Shown piece after piece: positions 7,978-16,553 of a DNA stretch of 64,000 bases; positions within the stretch are counted from its first letter, which is position 1; every line of letters starts with the position of its first letter. The notes below the pieces were generated by a model. That model made no database searches, had not been told where the DNA came from, and saw only the letters and a list, made by a program, of their open reading frames with translations. The stretch comes from Paraburkholderia dioscoreae (GTDB lineage: Bacteria; Pseudomonadota; Gammaproteobacteria; Burkholderiales; Burkholderiaceae). The stretch covers positions 2,790,001 through 2,854,000 of the forward strand of contig NZ_LR699553.1 in the NCBI RefSeq assembly GCF_902459535.1, read 5' to 3'. The translations under genes and the position numbers were made by a program.

Positions 7978-8059
7978 GATGACATCGATAGCTTTACTCA
8001 ATCAATCCGAACTTTTCGAGATGAGCTGGTTATCGCAATTCATCACCTAGGAGTTAGAT

Positions 8060-8671
8060 GTGAAAGACACCCTTTATTCCAGCGAGCCGCGCTTGAGGCG
8101 CGGCGTTGTGCATCTCCACTCCTTGCTGGTCGAGGGGGAAACCGTGCAGGCATGCACAGTTCAACGGAGACTGTTTGCCCTCCTCCACCGGCGCGTCTTA
8201 GTAGCGGCAACTTCCGGCCGTCTTATCGGCATGAAGCGACGTCTGATTGCTGGATTCACCCCGGTCGATCTGCGGTGGCAGGACATAAAGAGTGCGCAAG
8301 TCGAAGCTGGCATATTCGGAAGCACCCTGACAATAAGCGCCCTAACCCAGCCGGATCTGGCAATAAATGGCGACATACGCATGGTCGAGTTCAAGGGCCT
8401 TCGAAAAGCTGAGGCGCAAGCCGTCTATCGAATTTGTCAAGCCCAGGAGCAGGCCTGGCGTGAAAAGCGACGACTTCGCGAACTCGAAGAACTACGCGCC
8501 CGTTCGGGTGGGTTTCAGGGTTCCGAAATGGGACGACGCAGCGAAGGACAGGAATCGGATGGCTCGAGCTCTACTGCTCGACTGCAGCGCGCGAAAGAAA
8601 TGCTCGATAATGGTCTCATAAGCGATTCCGAATACGAGACGATCAAAGCACGCGTTATTGGCCAAATTTGA
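8060..8671 (+). CDS. PH-like and SHOCT domain protein
   Basis: 203 aa with GTG start behind TAGGAG. Residues about 20-130 form a bacterial PH-like sheet (RRVLVAATSGRLIGMKRRL, then VDLRWQDIKSAQVEAGIFGSTLTI, then the final helix AQAVYRICQAQEQAW). A charged linker (about 131-170) leads to a C-terminal SHOCT domain (RLQRAKEMLDNGLISDSEYE). PH-SHOCT proteins are widespread in prophages and are thought to bind other proteins or membranes; no catalytic role is known. Set right after the repressor, it could be expressed in the lysogen and act as an exclusion or immunity factor, which is inference. Confidence 0.75.
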   Translation: MKDTLYSSEPRLRRGVVHLHSLLVEGETVQACTVQRRLFALLHRRVLVAATSGRLIGMKRRLIAGFTPVDLRWQDIKSAQVEAGIFGSTLTISALTQPDLAINGDIRMVEFKGLRKAEAQAVYRICQAQEQAWREKRRLRELEELRARSGGFQGSEMGRRSEGQESDGSSSTARLQRAKEMLDNGLISDSEYETIKARVIGQI

Positions 8672-9263
8672 GCGGCAGATTCATCTGCGAGGACGAAACC
8701 GCAATGAACCGTTTCCCAACACGCCTTTCGGCAAGGGTCAAGAAAAACAATACCCGATACCATTTAATCCGCTCTGCACAAAGACAATGGGTTTCCCCGA
8801 AAAATCCAACAAAACTTCACTAACCCGTTGCATCGCGGTGGCTTTATGCGCCCGCAGCTCTTTGCCTTGCCACCGCACTCGCGACGACTGCAATTCTCCC
8901 AGCGAAAGGCATAAGGCAAAGCAACTCTTATGAAATTCTCAAAAAAATGTATTACTAATTCTGAAAAAAGCGAGATTCCGAAATTATCGATTTACCGCGT
9001 TATGCCATACGCATATATCTGGCGATTCTTGGCAAAAGAGCTTTCAAGAAGTAAAGTTCTATTCAATGCGCATCATTCGTTCGGGCAGAGTTGGTGCGTT
9101 TCACGAGCGGCTTAGTCCTCCGAGGCGCTTTATGCATAATGCGACCGAATGGTTCAAACGCCCGCAGGCAGAGGATCTGTTGCTGCTCGCAGTTGACATG
9201 CTCGATTCCCCATGCGGAGACGGTCGCCCGCATTCAGCTGTCGCTTAAAATCGGTCCAGTGCA
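8672..9263. other. AT-rich stretch without a convincing gene
   Basis: About 590 bases. The part from 8930 to 9070 is markedly AT-rich compared with its surroundings. Only short open frames exist. The least unlikely is a 38-codon frame from ATG 9132 ending at 9248, with no good ribosome site. No hairpin followed by a T-run was seen. It may be a non-coding leader, a small-RNA locus or the scar of a lost gene. Confidence 0.5.
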
Positions 9264-9569
9264 ATGGCCGACGTTACCGACTTGAGCGCGTACAGGGAAG
9301 AGCGCGCCAAACAGACGGTCTCCTCAGTTCGTCCACCTCGGGGTCGCGCTGCCTCGCAATCTCCTCCTCCTTTGGAAGCGGTCCGACCTCCGCCCACCTC
9401 CCCCAGCGAAAAAAACATCTCCGGGTCTCTCACTGTTGAGATCGACGACGAGGGCGGATTGCACTTCAAACGCACCGGCATCTGTACAGCCTGCGACGCC
9501 GTGACGCGCTATGCCTTAGCACAGATGCTGTCGCACTTTTGCGACCGCGATCCAAGTCTGCCGTGGTAA
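9264..9569 (+). CDS. Hypothetical protein with a CxxC motif
   Basis: 101 aa. The first half is a disordered, Pro/Ser/Arg-rich tail. The second half (SLTVEIDDEGGLHFKR, then TGICTACDAVTRYALAQML) is compact, with a CTAC pair that may bind metal. No family is recognised. The ribosome site is weak. Its stop lies directly against the second operator array. Confidence 0.5.
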   Translation: MADVTDLSAYREERAKQTVSSVRPPRGRAASQSPPPLEAVRPPPTSPSEKNISGSLTVEIDDEGGLHFKRTGICTACDAVTRYALAQMLSHFCDRDPSLPW

Positions 9570-9621
9570 AGCATTTGTTGAGAAACATAAAGCATTACTT
9601 GCTTTGCGTGAAGCAATGCTT
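9569..9621. promoter_or_regulatory. Second operator triplet, upstream of the rightward operon
   Basis: Three more copies of the CI/Cro operator: AAGCATTTGTT (9569-9579), AAGCATTACTT (9590-9600) and AAGCAATGCTT (9611-9621), with centres exactly 21 bp apart. The TTGCTT at 9599-9604 and TAGTCT at 9622-9627 are separated by 17 bp and could be the promoter they control. Together with the array at 7442-7495 this mimics the oL/oR pair of lambda. Confidence 0.8.
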
Positions 9622-9652
9622 TAGTCTCCTATCCATCGCCACCAACTGATGG

Positions 9653-10267
9653 ATGAACATGCCCTCCACCCCAAAAATAGCACCTCCGGTCGCTGCCACT
9701 TATAGGAAAAGCATCCCAAGCGCTCACCCTACGGTCATCCTGGTCTGGAATCAGTTTCGGGATGAGTCCGTCACGCTGGTGTCGACACCACAGGCACGCC
9801 AGTTCAACTTCTACTGGGGACACTTCGACGGCATTTGCATCGAGGGTGATTGCGAACGAAACGCCTGGCATCGCCTGGCGCTGCTCATGGGAGCGACCGG
9901 CTCGTTCAGCGAGGACGAATGCACCGACGAGGTTCTGCGCGATTGGTGGCAATACATCTGCTTGCTGCCTCGCGACGTTGAGTCACCGCTTGACCTTGCG
10001 GGCGACCCCGAACTTGTCGGCGCCCGCGTCGTCAGCGTGTTCCTTTGCCGAGCTATCGACCGTCCGCAAACTCGGATAGCAAAGCGTTTAGAACAGTTTT
10101 TCTGTGCTGAATCCAGAAACTTGACGCTTTCCGGGTCCGAACAGGATCGCGCTGGGCCCGACTGTGCACAGGATCCACCTCGCGAAGCTGCTCCGCCGCC
10201 CACTGGCAAAGAGCCTCACGGGCATCCGGATATCGGTCCAGCAGGAACTCAAACGCTTCCTGTCTAG
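9653..10267 (+). CDS. First gene of the rightward early operon, unknown function
   Basis: 204 aa. Residues 25-135 look like a folded domain with many aromatics (VILVWNQFRDESVTLV, ARQFNFYWGHFDGI, DWWQYICLLPRD). The last 60 residues are Pro/Gly/Ser-rich and overlap an antisense frame (10053-10310), so the true functional part may end early. It sits directly behind the operator triplet, in the place of lambda N or other immediate-early genes. No basic RNA-binding patch typical of N was seen. Function unknown. Confidence 0.6.
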   Translation: MNMPSTPKIAPPVAATYRKSIPSAHPTVILVWNQFRDESVTLVSTPQARQFNFYWGHFDGICIEGDCERNAWHRLALLMGATGSFSEDECTDEVLRDWWQYICLLPRDVESPLDLAGDPELVGARVVSVFLCRAIDRPQTRIAKRLEQFFCAESRNLTLSGSEQDRAGPDCAQDPPREAAPPPTGKEPHGHPDIGPAGTQTLPV

Positions 10268-10310
10268 CAGTTGCTAACTCTGTGGCGTAGTCGAAGCTAT
10301 AGCCTGTCAT
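10053..10310 (-). CDS. Possible small antisense gene
   Basis: 85 aa from ATG 10310. The first 45 residues (GYSFDYATELATARQEAFEF, then DAREALCQWAAEQL) look like a normal helical protein; the rest is Arg/Ser-rich. It overlaps the 3' part of the gene at 9653-10267 on the other strand, so at most one of the two tails is real. It could encode a small regulator opposing the rightward operon. Confidence 0.4.
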   Translation of the reverse strand: MTGYSFDYATELATARQEAFEFLLDRYPDAREALCQWAAEQLREVDPVHSRAQRDPVRTRKASSFWIQHRKTVLNALLSEFADGR

Positions 10311-10414
10311 CGGGTGGTTCCTCAGCAAGGTCGGTTAATGAAAGCTGTTTCCTAGTCCAGCATTTTTATTATCCGCGAGTGAACCACCCACCCATCAAAC
10401 AAAAGAGGCATGAC

Positions 10415-10633
10415 ATGAAACAGATCAGTACTACACATCGATCAAGAGGCTGGACCACCGAGGACGAGATTGCATTCATCGAAGGACTAGCCCGCGGAGC
10501 AGCCAACGCAGACATGCTGCGCGGCTATCTGCGCAGCCTTCGCAACCGCGCCAACTTCGGCACCATCAACGCAGAAACCGTCATTCAGCACGCGCAGAAG
10601 TTGCTCAGAGACGCCGAGCGCGCCGCAGCCTGA
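10415..10633 (+). CDS. Small HTH-like phage protein
   Basis: 72 aa. WTTEDEIAFIEGLARGAANADML at about residues 13-35 recalls the Myb-like/helical motif of small phage DNA-binding proteins, followed by two further helices. The ATG at 10415 has AGAGG about 7 nt upstream. The longer frame from 10271 lacks a ribosome site. Function unknown; a DNA-binding role is plausible. Confidence 0.6.
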   Translation: MKQISTTHRSRGWTTEDEIAFIEGLARGAANADMLRGYLRSLRNRANFGTINAETVIQHAQKLLRDAERAAA

Positions 10634-10653
10634 CGCCTGACCGGGAGCCCAAA

Positions 10654-11010
10654 ATGTTCTCCTTCCACCCGCTCGTACTCTCGCGCGCCGACCATATTCT
10701 CGGGAGCCTGCTCGATCAGGAACTCGCTGTTAAGGCCGGCGCAACCGAACACATGCCCGCGGCCGCGTCGACGCCGATCGCCGGGATTTCCATCGACGAC
10801 GTAGCCACGGCACTGCGCGGCTTGCCCTTACCAACGCAGCAACGTTGCCTGCACGCGCTGATCGACGGCGAGCCGCATGCCGCAGGTCTGGTTTTGCTTC
10901 ACGCGTTTAACCTGGCAGTCGAAGCGCACAAAACGTTGCCGCCGCAAGAACCGGACTGCACCGACTACGCTCCGACCCACCGCACGTTTCGAATCACAGG
11001 GGGGCTGTGA
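10654..11010 (+). CDS. Hypothetical phage protein
   Basis: 118 aa. It is helical, with a repeated pattern of ISIDDVATALRGLPLPTQQRC and a C-terminal Pro-rich tail. Its stop overlaps the start of the next gene (TGATG), so it belongs to a coupled string of small genes in the rightward operon. No family recognised. Confidence 0.6.
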   Translation: MFSFHPLVLSRADHILGSLLDQELAVKAGATEHMPAAASTPIAGISIDDVATALRGLPLPTQQRCLHALIDGEPHAAGLVLLHAFNLAVEAHKTLPPQEPDCTDYAPTHRTFRITGGL

Positions 11011-11216
11011 TGCTGGCCACCCAGGAGCGCGCGCTCGATTCGACAAAGATCGACTGGCGCAACAAGTCGCACACAAGTGCCTCGACGATCAAAGAAGGCG
11101 TCTACCCCGCGACGGCAACGCGCGAGGATGTCGAGAAAGCCGTGCGCGGCACGTTTGGCGGTCGTTTCGAGCATTTCGGCGATGGCCGGTTCAAGTACAT
11201 CGCCTATACGGACTGA
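11010..11216 (+). CDS. Small hypothetical phage protein
   Basis: 68 aa, coupled to the previous gene by TGATG. The second half (TREDVEKAVRGTFGGRFEHFGDGRFKYIAYTD) predicts a helix and a two-strand hairpin, the pattern of a small compact domain. No recognised family. The next gene begins 3 bases after its stop. Confidence 0.6.
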   Translation: MLATQERALDSTKIDWRNKSHTSASTIKEGVYPATATREDVEKAVRGTFGGRFEHFGDGRFKYIAYTD

Positions 11217-11219
11217 TCG

Positions 11220-11483
11220 GTGCAAATCCTCCTCTTTCTCGCCGCCTGGACGCTTCTAGCTGTCGTCATCTGTGTCTGGCACCACCGAGCCGTAAAACAA
11301 CACTGCCCTGTGCGCCGCGTTCGGTTCACGCGCGCTCGCTGGGATATTGGCCGAATTGCCGATCGACACCCGTGGATTGTTTGGCTCACCGCGATCGCGA
11401 TCGCCACCGCATGGCTCGCTCACAACGGCGTATGTGCCGACGCCGAGACCCAGCTCTCTGTTCGAATCTCGAGGTCCGCATGA
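11220..11483 (+). CDS. Small membrane protein with two TM segments
   Basis: 87 aa, GTG start. Hydrophobic stretches at residues 2-20 (ILLFLAAWTLLAVVICVW) and about 51-68 flank a short basic loop rich in Arg/His, so an inner-membrane hairpin is expected. Membrane miniproteins in early operons may inhibit host functions or exclude other phages, but there is no direct indication. It overlaps the start of the next gene (11480). Confidence 0.55.
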   Translation: MQILLFLAAWTLLAVVICVWHHRAVKQHCPVRRVRFTRARWDIGRIADRHPWIVWLTAIAIATAWLAHNGVCADAETQLSVRISRSA

Positions 11484-11653
11484 AACTGCACGCGTTCCGC
11501 ATCACGATCAATCGGCGCCCACCGTTCGTCGGCATGTTCCCGTCAACCGTCGCCGTGATCGAGGCTTTCGAGCGACTCGCATTCGAAGAGGCCGAGTCAC
11601 TCGGTGGCTTCAAGCTTTCCGTCGTCGCGTTGCACCCGGCGCAAAATCACTGA
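11480..11653 (+). CDS. Small hypothetical phage protein
   Basis: 57 aa, with ATG overlapping the preceding stop (ATGA). HAFRITINRRPPFVGMFPST, then a helix AVIEAFERLAFEEA, then a closing strand suggests a small beta-alpha-beta unit. No family recognised. Confidence 0.55.
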   Translation: MKLHAFRITINRRPPFVGMFPSTVAVIEAFERLAFEEAESLGGFKLSVVALHPAQNH

Positions 11654-11680
11654 CGACCCTTTCATTCCGGAAATAGCACC

Positions 11681-11971
11681 ATGACCAATCAAATCACGCA
11701 TCAGATCACGATGGACGCTGTGGAGTCCTCACAGATTCATAGCATCGGCTATGACTTGACCACCGGCACGCTTGCGGTCCGTTTCAAGAACAAGGCCGGC
11801 GAGCCCACTTCGCTCTACCACTACAGCTGCGTGACGCCGGGAAACTTCGACGCGATCAAGAACGCCGAGTCGGTCGGCTCGCACTTCTACAAGCACATCA
11901 GGCCGTTCCCGGACCGCTTCCCGTTCACGTGCATTGAAAAGATGCCGACCGCCGGTCAGGTGTCGGAATGA
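11681..11971 (+). CDS. KTSC-domain protein
   Basis: 96 aa. VESSQIHSIGYDLTTGTLAV, a YHYSCVTPGNFDAI segment and AESVGSHFYKHIRP match the KTSC domain seen in phage and some cellular proteins, a small fold with a predicted nucleic-acid role. The domain covers residues 13-85, almost the whole protein. The stop overlaps the next ATG by four bases, coupling it to the nuclease. Confidence 0.8.
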   Translation: MTNQITHQITMDAVESSQIHSIGYDLTTGTLAVRFKNKAGEPTSLYHYSCVTPGNFDAIKNAESVGSHFYKHIRPFPDRFPFTCIEKMPTAGQVSE

Positions 11972-12768
11972 ATGCGTTCACTGTCCGCGCATCCGCATGG
12001 GGCGCCCTGTTCGACTGCGCGATGAAGTTTGAGGGTGAACACCTGCTCGGCATGCGTAAGGCGTCCGGCCTGCGCGCCGCGTTGGGCACCGCCGTTCACG
12101 CCAGCACCGCAGCGAATGATCAGGCGCGCCTCGACGGCAACCCGCTGACGCCCGACGACACCGCCGGCGTGCTGATCGATGCGCTGCACAACCCGACTCA
12201 GGACGTTGACTACCGCGACGACGATCTGACCGTGCGGGACGCCGAGCGCATCGGCCTCGCGCTACACACACGGTACTGCCTCGATATCGCGCCGCAGTTC
12301 GAATACACCGCGGTTGAAATGAAGCTGGCGCCGTTCGAGATTGACTGCGGCGGCGGCACCGTCGTGCGTCTGACCGGCTCAATGGACCGCGCACGCGTTG
12401 CGCAACGCGAGGACGGCATTGCAATCCCCGACCTGAAAACCGGCCGCGCAATCATCCAGAACGGCAAGGTCAACACGAAGGGCAAAGCCGCGCAGCTTGG
12501 CACATACCAGCTGCTGTACGAAAACACGACCGGCGAGCAGACGGTGGGCGGCCAGATCATCGGGCTGCCGACCACCGGCAAAGCCAATCCGATGGTCAGC
12601 CCGCTCTTCGACGCGCGCCGCGTGATGCTCGGCACCGACGGTCAACGCGGGCTGATCGAGTACGCCGCCGAGATGTTCCGCTCGGGCCTGTTCCCACCCA
12701 ACCCGCAGTCCGTCCTGTGCTCGCCGAAGTTCTGCGCGCGTTGGAAGACCTGCATGTTTCACGAATAA
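11968..12768 (+). CDS. Cas4/RecB-type PD-(D/E)XK nuclease
   Basis: 266 aa. Landmarks run in the family order: a DCAMKFEGEHLLG N-terminal Cys segment, GTAVHAS with the conserved His, LTGSMDRARV with a metal-binding Asp, IPDLKTG as the D-x-K core, and QLGTYQLLYE (QxxxY). The end has a Cys cluster (LCSPKFCARWKTC), so a 4Fe-4S cluster like that of Cas4/AddB is likely. In phages such enzymes resect DNA ends for annealing proteins, and the next gene is a RecT-like protein, matching the classic exonuclease-recombinase pair. Confidence 0.85.
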   Translation: MNAFTVRASAWGALFDCAMKFEGEHLLGMRKASGLRAALGTAVHASTAANDQARLDGNPLTPDDTAGVLIDALHNPTQDVDYRDDDLTVRDAERIGLALHTRYCLDIAPQFEYTAVEMKLAPFEIDCGGGTVVRLTGSMDRARVAQREDGIAIPDLKTGRAIIQNGKVNTKGKAAQLGTYQLLYENTTGEQTVGGQIIGLPTTGKANPMVSPLFDARRVMLGTDGQRGLIEYAAEMFRSGLFPPNPQSVLCSPKFCARWKTCMFHE

Positions 12769-12778
12769 CGAGGATCCC

Positions 12779-13993
12779 GTGAATCAGCCAACCACTATCG
12801 ACAACCTGAGAAACCCTGCCCCCCGCGAAGCCGCCCTGCCAACGGTAGAAATGGGGTTCGGCACACTGCAGTCATTCGAGTTGATGCAACGCGCAGCGAA
12901 AATGCTGACGCACTCCACTCTCGTACCGGTCGCTTATCGCGCGCGCACCGAAGTGAAGGAGTACGGCAAGGTCACGGGCTACGAAGACAACCCGAACGGG
13001 TTGCCGAACTGTGTTGTAGCTCTAAACATGGCTCAACGCATGGGCGCAGACCCGCTTATGGTCATGCAGAACCTGTACATCGTGGAGGGGCGCCCCTCCT
13101 GGTCATCGCAGTTCATTATCGCCGCGATCAATTCGTGCGGTCGCTACTCCCCCCTTCGATTTGACCTGTCCAAAGCGTCGGAGCCGCAGGAGGTCACTTA
13201 TTCGGCCACTGAATGGCAAGAGCAGGCCGGCGGCGGGAAAGCCAAAAAGGTTTCTGTACAAAAAAAGATCGTCGTTCAGCATCAATCGTGCGTCGCGTGG
13301 GCGATCGAGAAAGCGTCCGGAGAGCGCCTGGAATCCCCTCGCATTTCCGTTCAGATGGCTATAGACGAAGGCTGGCTAACCAAGAATGGAAGCAAGTGGC
13401 AAACGATGCCCGAAGTAATGCTGCGCTACCGGGCAGCAGCATTCTTCGGCAAGTTGTACGCGCCGGAGCTGTTAATGGGATTGCAGACTGCTGAAGAAGT
13501 GGCCGACATCGTCGACGTGAATCCTGATGGCTCCTACACGGTTTCGACGCCTCTGGAAGAAGCGCGCGCCGCACGTTCACCTGGTGCCCGAGCAGCGGCT
13601 ACTCGCGCCCCGGTCGCCGAGGAAGTTGCCTCGTCCGTCGAAAAGGAAGCGACGGCGGCAGCGTCTGAAGCGGAACCAAAGCCTGCTGCCACCGAGGCTC
13701 CAGCGCAAGCGTCGCAGGCTCATGACCAACAGGACGGTTTCAGCTTCGATGAGGCCGGAATGATCACTGGTATCCGCGAGGAAATCGACGCGGCGAACAC
13801 CGCGGAGGAGTTGGACCTCGCGCGCAGCGTGATCCGCGACGTGACGGATGAGAGCGTCAAGGCCGAACTCAACGCGCTTGCCGCGCAGCGCATGCGCGCA
13901 ATCAACGCCGGCCAGTCGCAGGCGTCGGCATCCACGCCCACACCAAGCCCGGCGCCGCAGCGCAGGCCGCGCGCGCCGATTAGCGCTGAGTAA
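12779..13993 (+). CDS. recT: RecT-like single-strand annealing protein
   Basis: 404 aa, GTG start. Residues 25-240 hold the recombinase part, with NCVVALNMAQRMGADPLMVMQNLYIVEGRPSWSSQFII as its hallmark, then TMPEVMLRYRAAAFFGKLYAPEL. Residues about 260-400 are a low-complexity, Ala/Pro/Glu-rich tail probably used for partner contacts. RecT-type proteins pair complementary strands after resection by the exonuclease next to them. The gene follows the PD-(D/E)XK nuclease by 10 bases. Confidence 0.8.
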   Translation: MNQPTTIDNLRNPAPREAALPTVEMGFGTLQSFELMQRAAKMLTHSTLVPVAYRARTEVKEYGKVTGYEDNPNGLPNCVVALNMAQRMGADPLMVMQNLYIVEGRPSWSSQFIIAAINSCGRYSPLRFDLSKASEPQEVTYSATEWQEQAGGGKAKKVSVQKKIVVQHQSCVAWAIEKASGERLESPRISVQMAIDEGWLTKNGSKWQTMPEVMLRYRAAAFFGKLYAPELLMGLQTAEEVADIVDVNPDGSYTVSTPLEEARAARSPGARAAATRAPVAEEVASSVEKEATAAASEAEPKPAATEAPAQASQAHDQQDGFSFDEAGMITGIREEIDAANTAEELDLARSVIRDVTDESVKAELNALAAQRMRAINAGQSQASASTPTPSPAPQRRPRAPISAE

Positions 13994-14019
13994 CCCACTC
14001 CACCGACAAAGGATAGGCA

Positions 14020-14721
14020 ATGAGCCACTCAGAAGAAGCCAAGCACGTGCTGGGGATGACCGCCGCGACGGTCGGCAAGGATCTCCTGTCAGCTCTCGTT
14101 CTCGAACTGAAAATGCTGCCCGATGTCTGGGTCAAGCTCCCAGAGACGAAGCAGAACGACATCATCGACCGGCTGCGCAAGCGCGTTGAGAACGGCGTCA
14201 AGATGGCGGTCCATCTGATCGCGAGCGACGGCCGCATGGTGGTGGTTGGCGACCTCGACAAGATCACCATCAAGGACGGTGCGCAGGCCGTCATCAAGAT
14301 CGGCAAGTCGGCGCCCTCGCTCCACGAGCTCTATGACGCCCAAGGCAAAGCAGTGCTGATCGTCGTGTCCGACGCTGGCGAGCATACCGGCGGCATGGAC
14401 GAGGTGCGCGGCGAATCAGACCAGCGTGGCTTTGATCTCGGCAAGGAATACACCGACGGGGACGGGGACGGCGACGGCATGGGCGGCGGTGGCGAGGGCG
14501 GCGAAGTGGTTGACGTTGAGTCGCGCCCGGTGGCCGCCCTCGGCGATGGACCGCTGCAGTCAGAACTGGATGATCAGTACGCGGCCGGTCGCGAAGCTGC
14601 CGCCGCAGGTCTGCCCGAAAGCGAATGCCCGGTGATGCGCGGCGAACTCTGTATCGCGTGGGTGAAGGGCTGGAAATCGTGGCACGAAGAAAACTCGGAA
14701 CTGGGAGGCGATGCGGCATGA
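14020..14721 (+). CDS. Phage protein with RMF/CrpP-like C-terminal domain
   Basis: 233 aa in three parts. Residues 1-110 are a conserved phage-like alpha/beta domain of unknown role (VWVKLPETKQNDIIDRL, then MVVVGDLDKITIKDG). Residues about 111-185 are an acidic Gly-rich linker with DGDGDGDGMGGGG. The last 45 residues (YAAGREAAAAGLPESECPV, then AWVKGWKSW) fit the ribosome-modulation-factor/CrpP pattern of G-x2-A, a CP pair and AWxxGW. RMF binds 70S ribosomes; phage versions are usually of unknown use. It overlaps the next gene (ATGA). Confidence 0.65.
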   Translation: MSHSEEAKHVLGMTAATVGKDLLSALVLELKMLPDVWVKLPETKQNDIIDRLRKRVENGVKMAVHLIASDGRMVVVGDLDKITIKDGAQAVIKIGKSAPSLHELYDAQGKAVLIVVSDAGEHTGGMDEVRGESDQRGFDLGKEYTDGDGDGDGMGGGGEGGEVVDVESRPVAALGDGPLQSELDDQYAAGREAAAAGLPESECPVMRGELCIAWVKGWKSWHEENSELGGDAA

Positions 14722-16475
14722 AGCTGACGCACATCCTCGTGCGCGACGTCCTCGGTATCGCCGAAGCCGACGTGCACCTCACCAAACCTGTCGCCCTATT
14801 CACCGGGGTCAACGGCGCGGGCAAAAGCAGCCTGCAGGAAGCCGTCCGCATGGCACTCACCGGCGACACCGTGCGCGTGTCGTTGAAGAAAGAATACGGC
14901 GCGCTCGTGCATGGCGATGCGAAAGACGGTCAGATTGTCGTCACGTCGGACGACGCCGCGAACAGCATTACGCTGCCCGGCGGCAAGCTCGCGCGCGGCT
15001 TGCCCGACGATCCGCGCCTGCCGATGGTCCTGGACGCCCAGCGCTTCGCTCAACTCGACGGCAAGGCGCGCCGCGCCTTTGTCTACGAACTGATGGGCGT
15101 GAAGGTCGGATCCGAAGAAATCCGCCGGCGGCTCGTCGCACGACTGTTTCCTACGGCTGCACCGGCCGACGCCGACACGGTTCGGCTCGAGTCGGTCATC
15201 CCGATGGTGCGCGCGGGCATCGACGCGGCACACAAAGAAGCTGGCGACAAGGCGCGCAACGCGAAAACCGCGTGGCGCGTGGTCACCGGCGAGACCTACG
15301 GCAGTTCTAAGGCCGAAGGCTGGAAACCTGCGGCAGTTCTGTTTGACGAGGCGGCGCTGCTCAAGCTCGAGTCCGACCTTGAATCTCTGGACGGCCGGAT
15401 CGGCGATATGCAGCAGGAGATCGGCGCAGTCGAAGGCGCGCAGCACGCCGCGCGCACCCGGGCTGAGCAGATCGCGGCACTGCACGAATCTGCATCGCAA
15501 TTCGCCCGGCTGAGTGACCTGGTGCAGCGGGCCGATGACGCTGTCGCAGAGTTCCAGCCGAAAGTCGAAGCGCTGCGGGCACGGGCGACCGGCGCGCCGG
15601 CAGGAGCGGCATGCACCTGTCCGGAGTGCGGTGCGCTGCTGCGTTATTTTCAGGGTGCGCTTGCGGCCGCCGGCGCGACCGAGCGCGACGACGAAGCCAT
15701 CGCCAAGCTGCCTGAATACATGGCGAGCCTCACGATGCTGCAAAACGCCGCACAGAACCGCCGCAAGGAACTGGATGCTGCGGATACCGCGGCAAAGCAG
15801 TTGCGGGCGATTGAAGATCAGGTCGATCCCGACGACGTCCCGATCGATATCGATGCGCGTCGGCGCGAACTGGCAGAGATGCAACAGCATCGGCGAGCCG
15901 TGGCCGCGGAAACTGTTGGGCTGCGTGAACAGCAACGCGCCGCGGCGGCCGCTGCCGAAACAGAAAAGAAAGCCGCTGGGCACCATGCCGATGTACGCGC
16001 GTGGGAAGCGATCGCCGACGCTCTCGCACCGGACGGCATTCCAGCAGACCTGATGCGTGAGGCGCTGCTGCCACTGAACGAGCAACTCGCCACGCTTGCG
16101 CAGATGTCGGAGTGGGCCGACGTCACGATCACGCCGGAGATGGAGGTTCTGGCCGACACCCGCCCCTACGCCCTGCTCTCCGAATCCGAGCGCTGGCGAG
16201 CGGATGCGCATCTCGCGTGTGCGATCGGAGCGATTTCCGGGCTGCGACTACTCGTTCTCGACCGCGGCGATGTGCTGGTCGGCGCCGAGCGCGACCGCCT
16301 GCTGTACTGGCTCGATGACCTCGCATACGCCAATCAAATCGATACGGCCCTGGTGTTCATGAGCTTGAAAGAGCCGCCAAAGGCATTGCCCGACGGCATC
16401 GAATCGTTCTGGATCGAAGGCAGCGCCGTGCGTTCCGTTCAGCTGGGCGGCCGCTGCATGACCACGACTTCATAA
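14718..16475 (+). CDS. SMC/RecF-like ATPase with a zinc-hook-like Cys motif
   Basis: 585 aa. Walker A is GVNGAGKS at residues 30-37. A long helical middle (about 210-480) predicts coiled coils, interrupted near residue 300 by CTCPEC, which resembles the Rad50 zinc hook. The C-terminal head has LLSESERWRADAHLACAIG (signature-like) and LLVLDRGDVLVG as Walker B. Size and layout suit phage SMC/RecF-like ATPases that work with exonucleases in DNA repair and recombination. The ATG at 14718 overlaps the previous stop by four bases. Confidence 0.8.
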   Translation: MKLTHILVRDVLGIAEADVHLTKPVALFTGVNGAGKSSLQEAVRMALTGDTVRVSLKKEYGALVHGDAKDGQIVVTSDDAANSITLPGGKLARGLPDDPRLPMVLDAQRFAQLDGKARRAFVYELMGVKVGSEEIRRRLVARLFPTAAPADADTVRLESVIPMVRAGIDAAHKEAGDKARNAKTAWRVVTGETYGSSKAEGWKPAAVLFDEAALLKLESDLESLDGRIGDMQQEIGAVEGAQHAARTRAEQIAALHESASQFARLSDLVQRADDAVAEFQPKVEALRARATGAPAGAACTCPECGALLRYFQGALAAAGATERDDEAIAKLPEYMASLTMLQNAAQNRRKELDAADTAAKQLRAIEDQVDPDDVPIDIDARRRELAEMQQHRRAVAAETVGLREQQRAAAAAAETEKKAAGHHADVRAWEAIADALAPDGIPADLMREALLPLNEQLATLAQMSEWADVTITPEMEVLADTRPYALLSESERWRADAHLACAIGAISGLRLLVLDRGDVLVGAERDRLLYWLDDLAYANQIDTALVFMSLKEPPKALPDGIESFWIEGSAVRSVQLGGRCMTTTS

Positions 16476-16553
16476 AAATCCAAACCGCCGCGTCGGCTGC
16501 CCCTCGTGTTGATGCCATGCGCGGTCGCGATACCGACAACCGAAGGAAGCGAA

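Noticed and set aside
14796..16211. 471-codon open frame opposite the SMC-like gene
   Set aside because: Shadow of the SMC-like ATPase on the other strand.
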